Positions 44,423 through 57,215 of a DNA stretch of 64,000 nucleotides are shown in pieces (the first letter of the stretch is position 1; each line of letters opens with the position of its first letter). The DNA is taken from assembly GCA_010015655.1 (NCBI GenBank), contig ML976687.1, positions 163,936 through 227,935 on the forward strand, in the 5' to 3' direction. The stretch is from Bimuria novae-zelandiae CBS 107.79. Taxonomy: Eukaryota > Ascomycota > Dothideomycetes > Pleosporales > Didymosphaeriaceae. Below the pieces are notes generated by a model. That model was not told the origin of the DNA. It did no database searches and worked only from the letters and a program-made list of their open reading frames with translations. Position numbers and translations under genes: made by a program.

Positions 44423-45080
44423 ATGAGGCCACTCACAGAGGTATGCACCCTGGATTTCATAGTCGCCTTACCATCTGCTGACTATATATAGCCAGAGACG
44501 AAGACACTCTTCGAAAAGCTCGCCGCCTACTGCGGAAAGGGCATCCAGGACCTCATCACTGCTGGCGGCGCCGACGACCGCCATGTTTTCCGTATCCAAG
44601 GCTCCCGTGTCTACTACGTTCGCGAATCACTAGCGAATCTTGCTACATCGGTCGCACGCGACAACCTCCTCTCCCTCGGCGTCTGCTTGGGAAAGTTCAC
44701 CAAGACGGGCAAATTCCGGTTACATATTACGGCGCTATCTGTGATCGCACCGCATGCGAGATATAAAGTGTGGGTGAAGCCGAATGGCGAGATGCCGTTC
44801 TTGTATGGTGGGAATGTGCTGAAGGCGCATGTGGGGAGGTGGAGCGAGGATTGTCCAGAGCATCAGGGGGTCATTGTGCTCAGTATGAATGACACGCCGC
44901 TGGTTAGTGCGAAAAGGAACCGATTACTGCGTTCCATGGCTAACATGCGCGCAGGGCTTTGGTGTCAGCGCACGATCAACAGCAGAAGCCCGGAAACTAG
45001 ACCCGACCGGCATCGTCACATTTAGACAAGCAGATATCGGCGAGTACCTCCGTGAAGAAGACACGCTTTTCCAGACTTGA
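44423..45080 (+). CDS. NIP7: 60S ribosome biogenesis protein NIP7, 3 exons
   Basis: Exons 44423-44440, 44492-44902 and 44955-45080 give 184 residues, close to the yeast length of 181. The introns are 51 bp (GTATGC...TATAG) and 52 bp (GTTAGT...GCAG). The first exon encodes only MRPLTE, and the second intron falls exactly in NDTPL|GFGVSA. The N-terminal part holds the conserved [20 protein letters not shown]. The C-terminal PUA domain has [20 protein letters not shown] and [20 protein letters not shown]7 binds the pre-60S particle and is needed for 27S pre-rRNA processing. Confidence 0.96.
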
Positions 45081-45490
45081 GAACAAACCACTCGGAAATT
45101 CGGAGGAAGTCTAAGGAGGTAGTGCGAAGCACCGTGCCACCTCCTGCCTCAGGTTTGTGACGGATTATCTAGGAGCTCCAGAAAATTTTGCGTCGGAAAG
45201 CTTCCTGAATGCTCCAATCACACGGGCAGCACGGTCCACGAGCGTGTCTAAAAAAATGCAGCCACGCGTACATGAAAGCTTTAGATGAAGAAATGATACC
45301 CTCAAATAGATCCCACAAGATATATCGCGCGAGTCCCTTCCTTGCGTAATTACCCTTGAACGAAAATCCACACACCTCTATTCCTTGGTTGACATCAAGT
45401 CTACCATATCACAACTACCCTCTAACACACCCTATCTACCCTTACACTCCCTCCCTCCTTTACCCTTCACCCCACCCGATCCCAAACCCC
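45081..45490. other. intergenic
   Basis: NIP7 3' flank. No gene is seen. CT-rich tracts with short CCCTTCACCC-like runs lie at 45410-45500. Confidence 0.4.
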
Positions 45491-45796
45491 TCACAACCTA
45501 ACCTTCACATCACAACAGCGCTTCGCCGCAATCGTCACCTCCTCCATCCTGATCCACTCTACCTCCTCCCTCCACGCCTTGACCACGTACATACGTGTCT
45601 CCTCGCGGTGCCAGAAGACACGATGCCCCGCTTCAACGTACTGATCCACCTTTGCGTTAACGCACGTTCCCGCTGGTGCGCGCGCATCGAAGATACCCAA
45701 CGCGTTGAGGTCGGAGCAGCTGCTTAGCTCCAGGTGGGTCCGGTGCGGGATGATGAAGATGATCCAGGCGGTGAGGTTGCCATTGAGAGAAGGCAT
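45491..45796 (-). CDS. small hypothetical protein
   Basis: 101 residues from ATG 45796 (MPSLNGNLTAWIIFIIPHRT), intronless. The frame is open further upstream, but that part is Pro/His-rich and non-conserved in look. It contains CVNAKVDQYVEAGHRVFWHREETRMYVVKAWREE with regular strand/helix alternation and several Cys. No family was recognised. Confidence comes only from codon character and a sensible start. Confidence 0.4.
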   Translation of the reverse strand: MPSLNGNLTAWIIFIIPHRTHLELSSCSDLNALGIFDARAPAGTCVNAKVDQYVEAGHRVFWHREETRMYVVKAWREEVEWIRMEEVTIAAKRCCDVKVRL

Positions 45797-45874
45797 GTTG
45801 GAATGCGGTGGGTTGGGGTGAGGGGTTGGTGGGATGGTGTGGGTCGCTGGCTGCTGTGCTGGTAGTAGTAGCAT

Positions 45875-46744
45875 CGGATTGAGGCCTGGTTAAGTACAGG
45901 TGTGTATGAAGGGGGTGGGAGTTTGTTACTATCGCGTGGACGCTGAGCACGTGAGCATGTGGGCTTTGCTGACCGGGAGACAAAGCTGCATGATGGTCCG
46001 ATTGAGGCTCAGAATCAGCTAACGTATGAGCTGCCACAAGCCGGGGCGGTCAGATACGAAGCTTACGGGACGCCGATTGCTGAGCTGCATCCCAAGAGCA
46101 ACCCTGTCGAGTTGCTAGGAGTGGTTTCCTCTGCGCAAGGCCATAGACGGTGATGTGCAAGAGAGACTACGAAAAGGACGTGCTTGCAGGTTACATCACG
46201 CACGTAACTGTTCAAATGTGTATTTTAGCCTCTCGCAGAAACCGATTATACGGGACTCTTGGCGAATCAATGATCCCGGAAGTGACAAGTCCAACTTTGA
46301 GCAGAGATGAGCGTGGTCAGCAAAGACTGATCCATACTGTCTTGTCTTAGGTTATTATTCTACCTCACGATGGGTATGAGACACGATTTTCGCTCAAGCG
46401 CAAAGACACAGGAGTCTCAAATTATCTGACCCTGAGGTGAAATGGATCGATCCGAGACAATGGGTTCTCGTGAGGCGTCATCAAGAAGCTTTCACACGAA
46501 CCACAGCATTGTGAGCTCATGAATCTACACTGGCGCTGGTCACAATGTAACAATTTTCACGAATTGAAAGCTCCTAGGATGTGCTCGGGCTTCCACGATG
46601 CTGAACTTTCAAGATGCCCCGCAGCTTTGTATACGACACCTGAGATATCTATATTCTTCTTACCCAACGTACAAGCACCTGGAACAACTAGCAACTCTTT
46701 CAATCTATACAACCAGCAATTTAGCCAGTCAACGAATTCAACAG
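45875..46744. other. intergenic, kinase-gene upstream region
   Basis: Normal composition and no recognisable gene. It includes the promoter of the kinase gene starting at 46745. Confidence 0.4.
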
Positions 46745-46952
46745 AATGGCTCCCCAAATGCCAATCTCTGAGCGCTTCGAGCTCCGAGGAACATTAGACA
46801 ATGCGGGCCGAGAAAATAACGCGGGAATCTACCTATTTTTCGACCGACTGACGAATAAAGCAGGGCGTCATGAAATGTCTGGATGGCGAAGATCCAGAAG
46901 CCAACGCTCGTGAGGCCAAAAAGTTGGCTCGCTGCGTAGGACACCCGAATAT
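46745..46952 (+). pseudogene. protein kinase, 5' part, cut by a transposon nest
   Basis: ATG 46745 opens MAPQMPISERFELRGTLDN, then GIYLFFDRLTNKAG. After a one-base shift at the GGG near 46864 the kinase N-lobe continues: VMKCLDGEDPEANAREAKKL, then ARCVGHPN. VMK carries the likely ATP-binding lysine, AREAKKL the helix-C region, and HPN begins the usual HPNIV motif. The sequence then breaks at the LTR start (46953). No intron can explain the shift, since no GT lies in the 60 bp upstream. The 3' part lies at 60670-61458. Confidence 0.8.
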
Positions 46953-47104
46953 TGTAAGGAATTAGAAGGGTAGCATGTAGGAATAAGAGACTGAGTTGAT
47001 TGTAACAGGCTAAACAGAGAAACCGCTTAAGTAGCAGAATCGTGATTTGTAACTAGTCTACATTAGGTTAGTTATATTATATAATATTATATTTTACTCT
47101 AATA
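46953..47104 (-). repeat. outer copia LTR, 3' copy
   Basis: 152 bp, begins TGTAAGGAATTAG on the plus strand. It pairs with 60518-60669, and most differences are C/T or G/A transitions. Confidence 0.9.
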
Positions 47105-48200
47105 TATCTTTTATAGCATAAAGGTAGCGGAATGCTATTAAGTAGAATATAGTAAAATAAGTAGATAAAGGATCTTTAGGATATCTTTCTAAAAAGAACT
47201 GTATTATAATAAACGTAATAAACCTGTCCTCTAAACTAATAACTTATTAGCAAATATTAATTAATATTAATTACTTTAAAAATTGCTCGTGCTTATTACT
47301 ATTAAAGAAAAATTTATTAATTTATTAATAAGTATATAAGTAGTTTTTATTTAGGTAATATTAATATTTCTAGCTTTAATTTGCTCGTAGATCTATATCT
47401 AATATACTTTAATATATTTAAATTTTATTTTTACCTTCTCTTTATTTTTATTAATAATAGAGACTATTTACTAGTTATTATAGTATAACGTAAATTAAAC
47501 CTTTAGATTAAACCTAATAGCTTTAAAAAAATTTATTAAGATAAACTTTGTACTAGTAGTTAATAATATTAATAGTTTAGCTTTAATAGTTAATTTAATA
47601 ATGGATCTTATAATTTTTACCTTTTAATTAATAACTATTATAGAGCTTAAATATATAGGTAAAGAAGATTTAAGTAATATTAAATTATTAGTAAACATAG
47701 TATTAGAAGTACTAAAGAATAATAGCTTCTTAGCTTTCTTATTATTAATTTAATATATATAATTAGTATTCTTAGTGTATACTATTATTACTCTAATTAC
47801 CTAGAATTAGAAGTTAAATAGGTACTACTATATAGACTTAATAATAGTAAAATACTTTTAGCTAAAACTATTTAAATAGCAAGTAAGTATTGAGTGCGCC
47901 TTTATTATATTTAGCTAAGTAAAGTATAAGATAAAATCTAAATATTTAATTAAGATCTAATATAAATAGGTGCGCTCTATATTAGGTTTATCTATACTTA
48001 AAAGGAGTTTAAACTTACGTAAAGGGACCTTAAAGTATTAGTTTCTTGACAGGAGATTATAATTATAGTAGACTTTTATAATATAAAAGTTTTAAATTAT
48101 TTAGATCTTGCTCTTTATATAGTTTCTAATAATACGTATTTTTAAGAACTAACCTAGTTCTCCTAAGCTTTATATTTTATATTATTTTATAAACTTATAT

Positions 48201-48410
48201 TTAAACTATTAATAATATTACTAATCGCCTTTGCGGAAATAGATAACAATAGTTTACGTAGTAAAATAGTATTAGCTTACTATTAGTAAATAGGTAAGAG
48301 ATACCCTTTACTTGCGTAAGGCCTATATTAATAAGTGTCTTCTTTAGGTGTTTGTGCCACAGCGCTAGAGCATCCTTGAGCCTATATAGTACTCGGCGTA
48401 GTCGCATCAT
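48201..48410 (-). pseudogene. copia reverse-transcriptase fragment of the outer element
   Basis: Seventy codons with MRLRRVLYRLKDALALWHKH, a G-L-T-Q block and LFTNSKLILFYYVNY. This corresponds to the copia LYGLKQAPRLWY...YVDD region; the catalytic aspartates read Asn/Cys or stop after RIP. Confidence 0.75.
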
Positions 48411-48727
48411 ATTGCCTAGCCTGTCTCGGAACCCATCTAGAGTCCAGACGTAACAAATTTGGGCTAGGTACGCGTTGAGAAAAGCATGCTTAATGTCGTA
48501 CTAATAGGCAAGGATCCCGAAGGCGTACATGATAGCAATAAGGAAGTAGAGCGTTTAAGCCGCGAGGGTAGCTGCGTAGGTATTATTCTAAGTTATCTAT
48601 AGATCTCCTCTTATAACTAGTTAAGCCTTGTAGCTAGTTAAGTAGCTATTAGTATTAAACTTATATATAAAAACTTATATTAGTAGTAGAGTCTTAATAA
48701 TTAGGTAACCCTTTATATTATCTTTTA

Positions 48728-50579
48728 ACGTGTTTTATAAGCGAGCGGCCCATACAAGCGAGCGGCCCACCCCACCAACTTTTTATACCTTTACAGCAAC
48801 CTATCTTAACAACACAATAAGATAATAGTATATAATTGCTATACTAGATTAAATAGTATCTATAATATCGTTCTTGCATGTTTGTATGTTATGGCTAGTC
48901 TTCTTGCAGCGGCTGCAGCGTGTTAAAGCCTGCTAATTAGCACCTAATCGCGCCTTATCTTGACGTATTTCTACCTCTATCTGCTACTTAACATCTTTTT
49001 AAGCGATAATATTCTCTACTTCTGCCTTTATTAAGGCACCCTGCCTCTAGATCCGCTTCTTTTTGCGCTGTTTACACGTTGTAGTAGCCTTATTAGCCTT
49101 TTTAAGCCTCGCGATCTAATCGCGCATAAGCGTACTTTTATAAGCTATTACCTTAGCGCCCTTTTTAAGCTAATTAAGCGCTATAATAATAGAAGTAGGT
49201 AATAAGCTCTTATGCCTTTAAATCCTATCGCGAATTAATATTAATTAAGCCTCTACCTTGCGCGCGTTGCTTAGTGTTTTAGCTTTTTAAAGGGTAACCT
49301 TTAGCAGAGGCAGTGTCGGCGTACGAAGCTTAATATTAAGCTTTAATATTACTACCTCTAGGTCGTGTGGGACTAGGCTAGCGCCTCGAAAGCTTACGCA
49401 GATATTTTCCTTTATAATTAACTACTTATAGGCTGCGTAAAAGGCTAGTAGGAACTCTAGCTTTGTAATATAGTTAATGTGGTCGCGCATTAGACTCTTG
49501 ATCTAGCGGCTATACGCGCGCTTTAATAGCGAAAAGTAGCTAATATTAAGTAGCTACAGAAGGTGCGACAAATACAGTAGTATATAAAGAGTATAGATAT
49601 TGTTCTCCTTGCAGAGCTCTTAAAATTCGAGCGAGTTATAGCTTTTATAGCTATTAAGTATGAGTAGCTAGCGCGCGCCTACCCTATACTTTACTATATA
49701 CTTAATAAAGTGCCTTAGCCACTCTACTCTAAGCTTATTAGTAGTCTAGCTATTATTACTAACAGCGAAAGCCTAGTCGCGCGGTATATTATTATCCTAG
49801 TACTAGGTAGAGAGGTAATACTAGCTAGCGAAGATAATAAAGGGCGGGATTGCCTAGCTAGCAGCGCTAATTCTATAGATTGCTATAGTCCACCTATAAT
49901 TGCCTGGCTAGATAGCCTTTAGCCTGCCGCGTCTCTCTAAGCCTGTAATAACAAGCTAAGATAATATCTTGCCTATTATAAAACTAGTCTCGTCGAAGTT
50001 ATAGGTATCCTTGTTATAGATACTATAGGTAGCCTTTATGCGCGCTACAAGCTTAAACTAAGCTCTAATAGTATCTAGATCTTTACATAGAGCTCTCTAC
50101 CAATTGTATAGTTAATTAAATCGTGTAGTAAGATAATTTATTCGCTTAATAAAGTTGCGTGGCTACTACTTGCTAACCTGTCTAGCGCCTCGCTTAGCGA
50201 GCAGCTTATCCGCTATATCTTGTATAGCACTTAGCGTGGGCGGAAATCCTTGCGAATCTAGGTTAAGTATATGCCTAATAATTACCTCTTCTTCTATCTT
50301 AGTAAGCTTCTTTAATTTAGGCTAGTAATCGCGTCGTGTAGTAATTCTAGCGCGTTAATATTAGAGCGTTATTTAGGGGATAGTAAATATATATACTACA
50401 CCTCTTATAGACTAAATTTAGTTTTAATTAATAGCTAAGATTGTAAGGTGTATATTAGCCTCAGCAGAGGCTAGTTGGGCCTGAATTGGGGGCGCCATAG
50501 TAGGTAGAAGTTTATGTGCTGCAAAAAGTTGGTGGGGTGGGCCGCTCGCTTGTATGGGCCGCTCGCTTATAAAACATGT
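48728..50579 (-). mobile_element. Fot1/Molly-like pogo element, 1852 bp, inserted in the outer copia
   Basis: 57-bp terminal inverted repeats at 48728-48784 and 50523-50579 (one mismatch, outer end ACRTGTTTTATAAG) are flanked by TA at 48726-48727 and 50580-50581. Each TIR holds AAGCGAGCGGCCCA twice. On the minus strand a transposase start is readable near 50498 (MAPPIQAQLASAEANIHLTI), followed by HTH-like sequence and ILNLDSQGFPPTLSAIQDIA, then only RIP-broken frame. Length, TIR size, TA duplication and N-terminus fit Fot1-type elements such as Molly, known from Dothideomycetes. Confidence 0.9.
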
Positions 50580-51448
50580 TACCCTCTTAAATATACTTTT
50601 ATAAAGCTATTTTTTAATTTCCTTATCTATATTAGTAAACTACTTATTAGTATTAGGATAGGATTTAACCTTAGCCTAGCTCTTTAGTAGTTATAGTAGA
50701 TAATTATATTAAACCTTTTACTTTTTATTTAGGGATAGTTACATAATTACTATAATAAATATTTACTAGTATAGGAACGCGTACGTACTAAAGTAGTCTT
50801 TAGACGTATTATTTCCTTTACTACCTTCCTAATAATAGGACTATAGAACGATATTATTTATAGTAATATTAGGGTTTGTCCGTTTTAGGATATTATTCTA
50901 ATGGCCGTTTGGCGCAGTATCTCCAGGAGCAATCTCTCTCTAGCCTTTTAGTTAAGAGCGATTGTAAGTGCTATGTACTAGTGTCTCTCTAGGTGTGAGT
51001 AATCTTTCATAGACCTCCTATTAAATCTGCTCTTCGGCATTATCTAGTCTAGTAGCCTCTTGTTCTCGATGCTTAACATTACCCTTAACTCTAGATTAAC
51101 TAAGTATTATATTATAATAAATCTACATAATAATAGGATCTTCCTTTTTATTTAATAAGTTAATATTAAAAATAGTAACTACATGTCGTTCTTTCTTAGT
51201 TAAAAGCTAATATTCTAGCAGAGAGTATGTTAAGCCCTTTAGGGTAGCTAGTCCTAAAGGAGACTAGAGTTAGTTCTTAGGTAAAAGTAATATTAAAATA
51301 AGTAAAGGTTATTAATAGCTCGCACGTATTAATAGGGTTATTAGCGTTAAAAATAATATATAGTTATAAATAAATTAACTACAGCTAGAGTATAATCCAA
51401 ATAATAGATTAATAAACTAAGTTAAATATAAGTATAAAAGGGCCATAC

Positions 51449-51669
51449 TTAGCATTCCTATATACATGACTAATCCTATGATATCCCATGGTTCCATACT
51501 ATCCCAAACGTGGTACATGTAGGATCCCATGGTACAGTCACGTGATCCCAATGTCTCATGATCCTGGCGTGTGGGACATCGTGGGACATTACATAATCCT
51601 TGATGGGGAAACAGCGCTACCTTTTATTATAAAGTGTCTAATGTCGTCCCATTGAATCTGGAATCCTAA
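51449..51669. mobile_element. possible MITE, about 220 bp, in the outer copia
   Basis: A block of normal composition inside RIP-bleached DNA, bounded by TTAGCATTCC at 51449 and the near-inverse GGAATCCTAA at 51660-51669. Repeated ATCCCATGG and GTGGGACAT words lie inside. The TIR is only about 10 bp with one mismatch, so the call is weak. The contrast in composition is the main evidence for a later insertion. Confidence 0.35.
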
Positions 51670-52955
51670 TAGAGTACTATTATTATTATAAAAAAAATTT
51701 ATTTTAGGTTTAAATAATCCTATTACTGTTTAGGACCTAGATTTAAAAGATATTTATTCCTTTATATTTAATTAGCTATTTAGTAATTACTTATAATTTA
51801 AGCTTGTTACCTTCAGCCACCTTTATATCTTAAAATAGAGTCTTTACTTTAATAACGTCTACGTGTACTAGAAATAGCTTTACTTTACGTATAACTTTAT
51901 AGAGTGTCTTCTAACTAGTAACTTCTAATAGTAATTAATTAAGTATATATATAATTATTAAGTATAGCTTATTTTTAGCATCCAAGGCAAATTCACTCTT
52001 ATTTATAAAGTCTTAGCTATTATAATAATAAGATTATTAATTATTTTAATAAGGCTAGTTATCCCATTTACCCTAATAGCACGAGGCTTAACTGTAATAC
52101 CTAGGTCTTTAAAATATCTTCTAGATTAGTAAAGCCTTTCTTATTATTATTATAATAAATATACATATTAATAATATTAAATTAAGTACATATTTATACT
52201 AGTATTTATTAAATAGCACGCGTAAGAGCCTCCTTCTTTATATTATAAAAAGTCTTCCCTAAATAGTATTTGCTACATTAATATAAAGCGTATAAGAGCT
52301 ACTTATCCTTATTATAATAAGCTTTACTAGTCTTTTATAATTATATAAAATTAATACTAATTTATTTAAAGGGGCGTATTACAGGCTCGCGGTAAAATCG
52401 TTAACTAATAATTTTAAAAATCTTTAAGTTAATATAATTCTTATATTTATTTTATTAGAGGAACTAAAGGCTAGTAATACGCTTAATATTATTTATTATC
52501 TATTTTAGGTATTTAACCGCGCGTTATCCTGCATAAGCTAGTATCTAATAAGCTTTTATTAAGATAACTTATAATGGTTTACGCTCTAAATAGGGTACCT
52601 TAACTAACTTTAACTAAATTATAAATATATATAATTTTAATAGCTACCTTACTTAATAAGTATATAGAATATATCTATTAGAGCGCTCCTTAGATAGAGA
52701 TAGCTATATTCTAAGTTAAACTTAATACTAACTAATTAATAGCGTAATAGTAATACTATTAACGTAAAAAACGTAGGAATAAATGCTACATATATTATAG
52801 TTACTTAATATTTACTAGGTGGAGTATTACTAAATAGCTAAATATTTTCTTATTTATGTATCTGCAGGGCCTGCGTGTCAGCTAGTAGTATATTATCTAA
52901 ATATTTATCATAGATCTTCTCCTAAGTCTTTAGCTAGTAGTTTATCATATGTAGA

Positions 52956-53187
52956 TGTCACGCGAGGCTACAGGTCACTAAATCAGGAACTCAGAGAGCT
53001 TGATTAACTAGGCTACTGTGTATATACTTATGTGTAATACAAGAGGATAGCTAAGGAGCAGGAATATATACAGACAAGGCTATATAAATAGAAGCTATAG
53101 ATAGAATATATAGGGGTGTACGGACTAGCGCTAGTGCTTTAGTAATAGCGTAGCTAAGGTGTTGCGGATACTAGAGGTATCGTGACA
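52956..53187. mobile_element. solo LTR, 232 bp
   Basis: The ends TGTCACG...CGTGACA form a perfect 7-bp inverted terminus. It is flanked by the 5-bp target duplication GTAGA at 52951-52955 and 53188-53192. There is no internal domain, so it is a solo LTR (gypsy-like termini) left by LTR-LTR recombination, inside the outer copia. Confidence 0.85.
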
Positions 53188-53941
53188 GTAGATTAGAGCT
53201 AGGATCTAGTATCTATTTATTAATTAATATTAGTAGAGACTATTAAATAGTAACTATACTAAGTAAAGTAATAAGCTAAGCTACGTTTTAATTATTTTGC
53301 TAGTGTATAACTACTCCTATTAAGTTTTAAGCATTTAATAAAGGATAATTAGTATTTATAAAAAAGTTATTCTTATTTATATTATTAGTATTTATAGTAT
53401 TTACCTTTTCGCCAGCTTCCATTTTAGCTCTAAATAGAGCTACGCCTAAAGGATTACTTTTACCTAGTTTTCTTACTCTACTAAGCTTGGCTAAAATAGC
53501 TAGGTTAGGCCTCTATCTAGCAGGTCGGAGAGAAGGCACTATATAGGAGTACTACTTAAATAGATACTATTCTCCGTAGATACAAGTAACTATACGTTTC
53601 TAGGTATTATTATTAGTGTTTGGACTAGGGCGTCCTAAAATAGCATACGTTTTAAGTACTAATACTGTAGGGTTTAAAGTGTATTAGAACTATTAGTAGT
53701 TCTTTACTAATTAAATAAAATTTATATATAAAATTTTATTTATTTTAGTTTACGTAATCTCTTAAATTTCGTGCGTAATATAGGATTTATTAATCTTCTT
53801 AATTACTTTAAAAAAATCCTACTATACATAATAGTCTTAGGCTTTAAATAGTTCTAGGTTAATTATATTGCGAAGAATGGTAATATAGCTTTTTTATTAA
53901 GTATTTATTTTTTATTATTATATAACCTTATTAATCTTAGT

Positions 53942-54327
53942 TGTATCGGCGCAGGTCACTCAAAGGATCGATGTTGGCGTATCTCCTAGCAGAGGCATGT
54001 GGGAGTGCGTGTATAAGAATGTAGCCTCGAATGAATTAAGTGCCTATAGGCCTGGTACGGAAGGATACGGAAAAGGTACTGAACTACAAAGGCCCCAAGC
54101 TCCTCTAAATACACCTCTTCCCAGATGGCTAGCTAGCACATATCTGCCATAGGTTGACCGTCGGTCTGATGGATCCGAAATAGGTCCGAATCGGATCCGT
54201 AGTTCCCCATCGGTCTGATAGATCCGAAATTGGTCCGATACGGATGAGTGTCGGTTTTCGGATGATCTCGAATCCTGTCTTGACTGGCCAAGGGTTCTCG
54301 TGTCGACGAGCGATTGTTCCTGTTACA
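53942..54327. mobile_element. second solo LTR, 386 bp
   Basis: Ends TGTATCGG...CTGTTACA, flanked by the 5-bp duplication TTAGT at 53937-53941 and 54328-54332. It keeps CpA dinucleotides, unlike its surroundings, so it landed after the main RIP episode or escaped it. An internal direct repeat of about 45 bp (GGTCTGATGGATCCGAAAT and again GGTCTGATAGATCCGAAAT) lies at about 54170-54260. Confidence 0.85.
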
Positions 54328-54920
54328 TTAGTATACTACCTAAGTAACATATACTTACGCTCTACTATTAATATATAATTTTTTTTTAAATTTATATAAG
54401 TTATTTATATAGTATTTTAGCCTTTTTAATAACTAAGATATACTTACTAGTAATTATCTTTATAATTTTTTATATTAAGTTATGAAGAGCGTTCTCCTTC
54501 TTCTACTAGGGTACTAGCGTTATTATATAAAACCTCTATGAAAATGCATTGTCCTCTTATTTAGCTCTTATAAAGTTATCTAGCTTAGTATTATTATTAA
54601 TTTAAATAATACTTAAAACTTTATTAGGTGCGTTATTTTTTTTAAATAAGCGTAGTAGTCGCTTTATAGGTTTCTTATTATAGATTTTCTTAATGGTATC
54701 TACTATTAAATCTAAGTTATAATAGTCCTAGATCTTATATGCCTTAGCGATCCTATCTATAAAAAGATTTACTTTAACTAATTACTTAGCTTATTAAGGA
54801 TAATTATCTCCTTTATAATTAGCTTATCCTGTGTATTATTTATTATAATAAACTAGAGCTTATTAAATAAATCTCCATTATAAAAAGCGCGTATATAGTA
54901 AGTAAGTAAAATAAACTATA

Positions 54921-55162
54921 TATTGGAACAAGGTCCCTCTAGTAGTATGACTACTATGAATAACCGAGTAGGTGAGGGACAAGGCGGGGTGGCTGCAACG
55001 TATTATATTAACTATCGTGTATAGCGTCCCAGATTAAACAAGCTATCATGAGGTATAATCTATACAATCAAGCAGGGACTACCAGGCTTAGCACTCTTTT
55101 ATATAGCAAGTACCACAAGCCTACCTTCCACTAATCTAGACTAAACCCATATATTCTTAACA
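54921..55162 (-). repeat. inner copia 3' LTR
   Basis: 242 bp, paired with 60241-60482. It is immediately preceded on the minus strand by the purine run GAGGGGGAG (55163-55171), the expected polypurine tract. Confidence 0.93.
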
Positions 55163-57060
55163 CTCCCCCTCAGGACAGGTCTAGTCTATAGATAACTCCT
55201 AGTTAGTTCTTAAATCTCTTAAATGCCACTCGCTGCAAAGGCTTTATTATTCTATTAGTAACTATGTCTGCAGTTAGCACGTAGGCCACATTAAGTCTAT
55301 CTTATTCTGCCAGGTCCCTAATAAAGTGATAACAGACATCGATATGCTTTAATCTTTCGTGAAGGTGAGGGTTCTTTGTAAGTGCAATAGCGCCCTAATT
55401 ATCGCCTAGTATCTAGACCTTGTTAGTGTCTTTTCTAATGTACTTTAGGAATCCAAGGTCTCTAAACACTTAAGTAATCCACTGGCCTTGCTTGCAGCAT
55501 GTTAATAGTATAATATACTTAGATTTGCAACTTAATGTTGCAACTAATCGTTGCTTCTTACTAGACTATAATATTAAACCTCTATAGAATATTATAGTGC
55601 TTCCTAAGACGCTCTTTCGGTCCACAGTATTGCTTGCCTAGTTAGTATCTAAGTAGACGACAAATTGTGAGTGTGCTCCCCCTAGTCCGTAGCGTAGTTT
55701 TATTATGACTGTTGACCTAAGGTACTGTAATAGGTTCTTTAATGCATGGCTATGGTGTTTTGCTGGATCGCTTATGTATTGGCTTAGTTTTCTAAGGGTG
55801 AATGCAATATCTGGACGTGTAAGAACTATAGCGAATATTAGGCTTCTGATTCCCTGCTGGTACTTAGTTATGTTAATTTGGGTGTTATTATTAGTAGTTA
55901 GCCTAAATAAGGTGTAATTAGTAGATAGAATCTTCCTATCTTTATACTTTTTACTTAATATTCTAAACTTGTTAAGTACTGCGCGTAGGTATTACTCTTA
56001 GTTAAGGAAGATTGTATAGTGCTTTTTGTCTCTTATAACTCGCACTCTAAGGACTTTATGTACCTCCCCCAGGTTCTTAGCGTTGAATTATCCAGAAAGC
56101 TTCTTCCAGAACCACTTAGTCTAAGATTGTTCCTTTGCCGCTGCAAGGACGTCGTTAACATAGACTAGAATTCAAATCTTTCTCTCCTCATAAACAAACA
56201 TACAAGGGTCTGCCAGGCTTTGTACAAATCCCTATGCAAGAAGCTCTTTCTTTATTAACAGGTTCTAGTCTTAAGTAGCTTACTTTAGTCTATATAGGCT
56301 TTAAAGGACTTTTAGGACATGTCCTTTCTTAATATAAACTCCTTTAGGTAGCTTAAGGAGGATCTATTCCTTAAGGTGAGACTTAGTAAACGCATTCTTA
56401 ATATTATAATAAAAACATTCTAAGTCTTCTGCTGCGACAGTGGCTAGGAATAGATATAAAGTATCTATATAGATAGTTAGCGCAAAGGTCTTGTTGTAGT
56501 TAATTCCTTATACTTAGGTAAAACCCCTTGCCACAAGGCGTGCCTTAAATTATTTAACTATCCCGTCTAGCTTAGTCTTAATTATAAAAACCTACTTTAA
56601 GTTAACCATGTTCGCGTCTTTTGCTGGAAAGACTTCTTTCCAGGTTCTATTTTCTATTAGTAAAATTATCTCCTCCAGCACTACTGCTTTCCATTAATTT
56701 CTGTGCTTTAGGTCGTGGATAGCTTATTAATATGTCTGGGGAATCCAAATTCCTGTAATTTTAGTTACTAGAAAAGCTTTCTTAAAAATCTGTGCTTATT
56801 TATCCGTAAAGTCAACTTGTGCTAGCATAGCTTTGATAATTTTCTAAAATCTTTTATCTTCTATAGTGTCTTCGCTAGACCTCTTGCGTTTAGACTCTCT
56901 TATAAAGTATCGTAGAGCTTCTAGTAAGACTTCGACAGGTTTTCTAGGCTCTTCGTTTACTAAGTCAGGTACTCGCTTATCTTAAGGTAGGGCGATAGAA
57001 GGAATAGTAGTTAGCTTCCTTAGTCTTCCTCTTCTACGCTTTGTTAGCCTGGAATTTAGT

Positions 57061-57215
57061 TTTATAGAATTTGGTTCTATTAGTTCTACAGAAGTTGGTT
57101 CTATTAGTTTTATAGAAGTTAGTTCTATTATTTCTGCAGAAGTTAGTTCTATTAGTTCTATAGAAGCTAGTTTTATTAGCTCTGCAGAAGTTGTCTCTAT
57201 TAGTTCCGCTAGTTA
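57061..57215 (-). repeat. 24-bp in-frame minisatellite in copia pol
   Basis: About six 24-bp units (plus-strand core TCTATTAGTTCTACAGAAGT) encode an octapeptide-like repeat of the ELIELTSA type in the linker between integrase and RT. Confidence 0.85.

Noticed and set aside
44244..44432. N-terminal extension of NOC3 by 63 codons
   Set aside because: Overlaps the NIP7 start and lacks conserved look; MSRAIPAAKRRR is the normal fungal start.
46980..47070. Reading the left outer-LTR sequence as a kinase intron and exon
   Set aside because: GTAAGG...AACAG looked like an intron, but the same 152 bp occurs at both ends with AATAT duplications, so it is an LTR.
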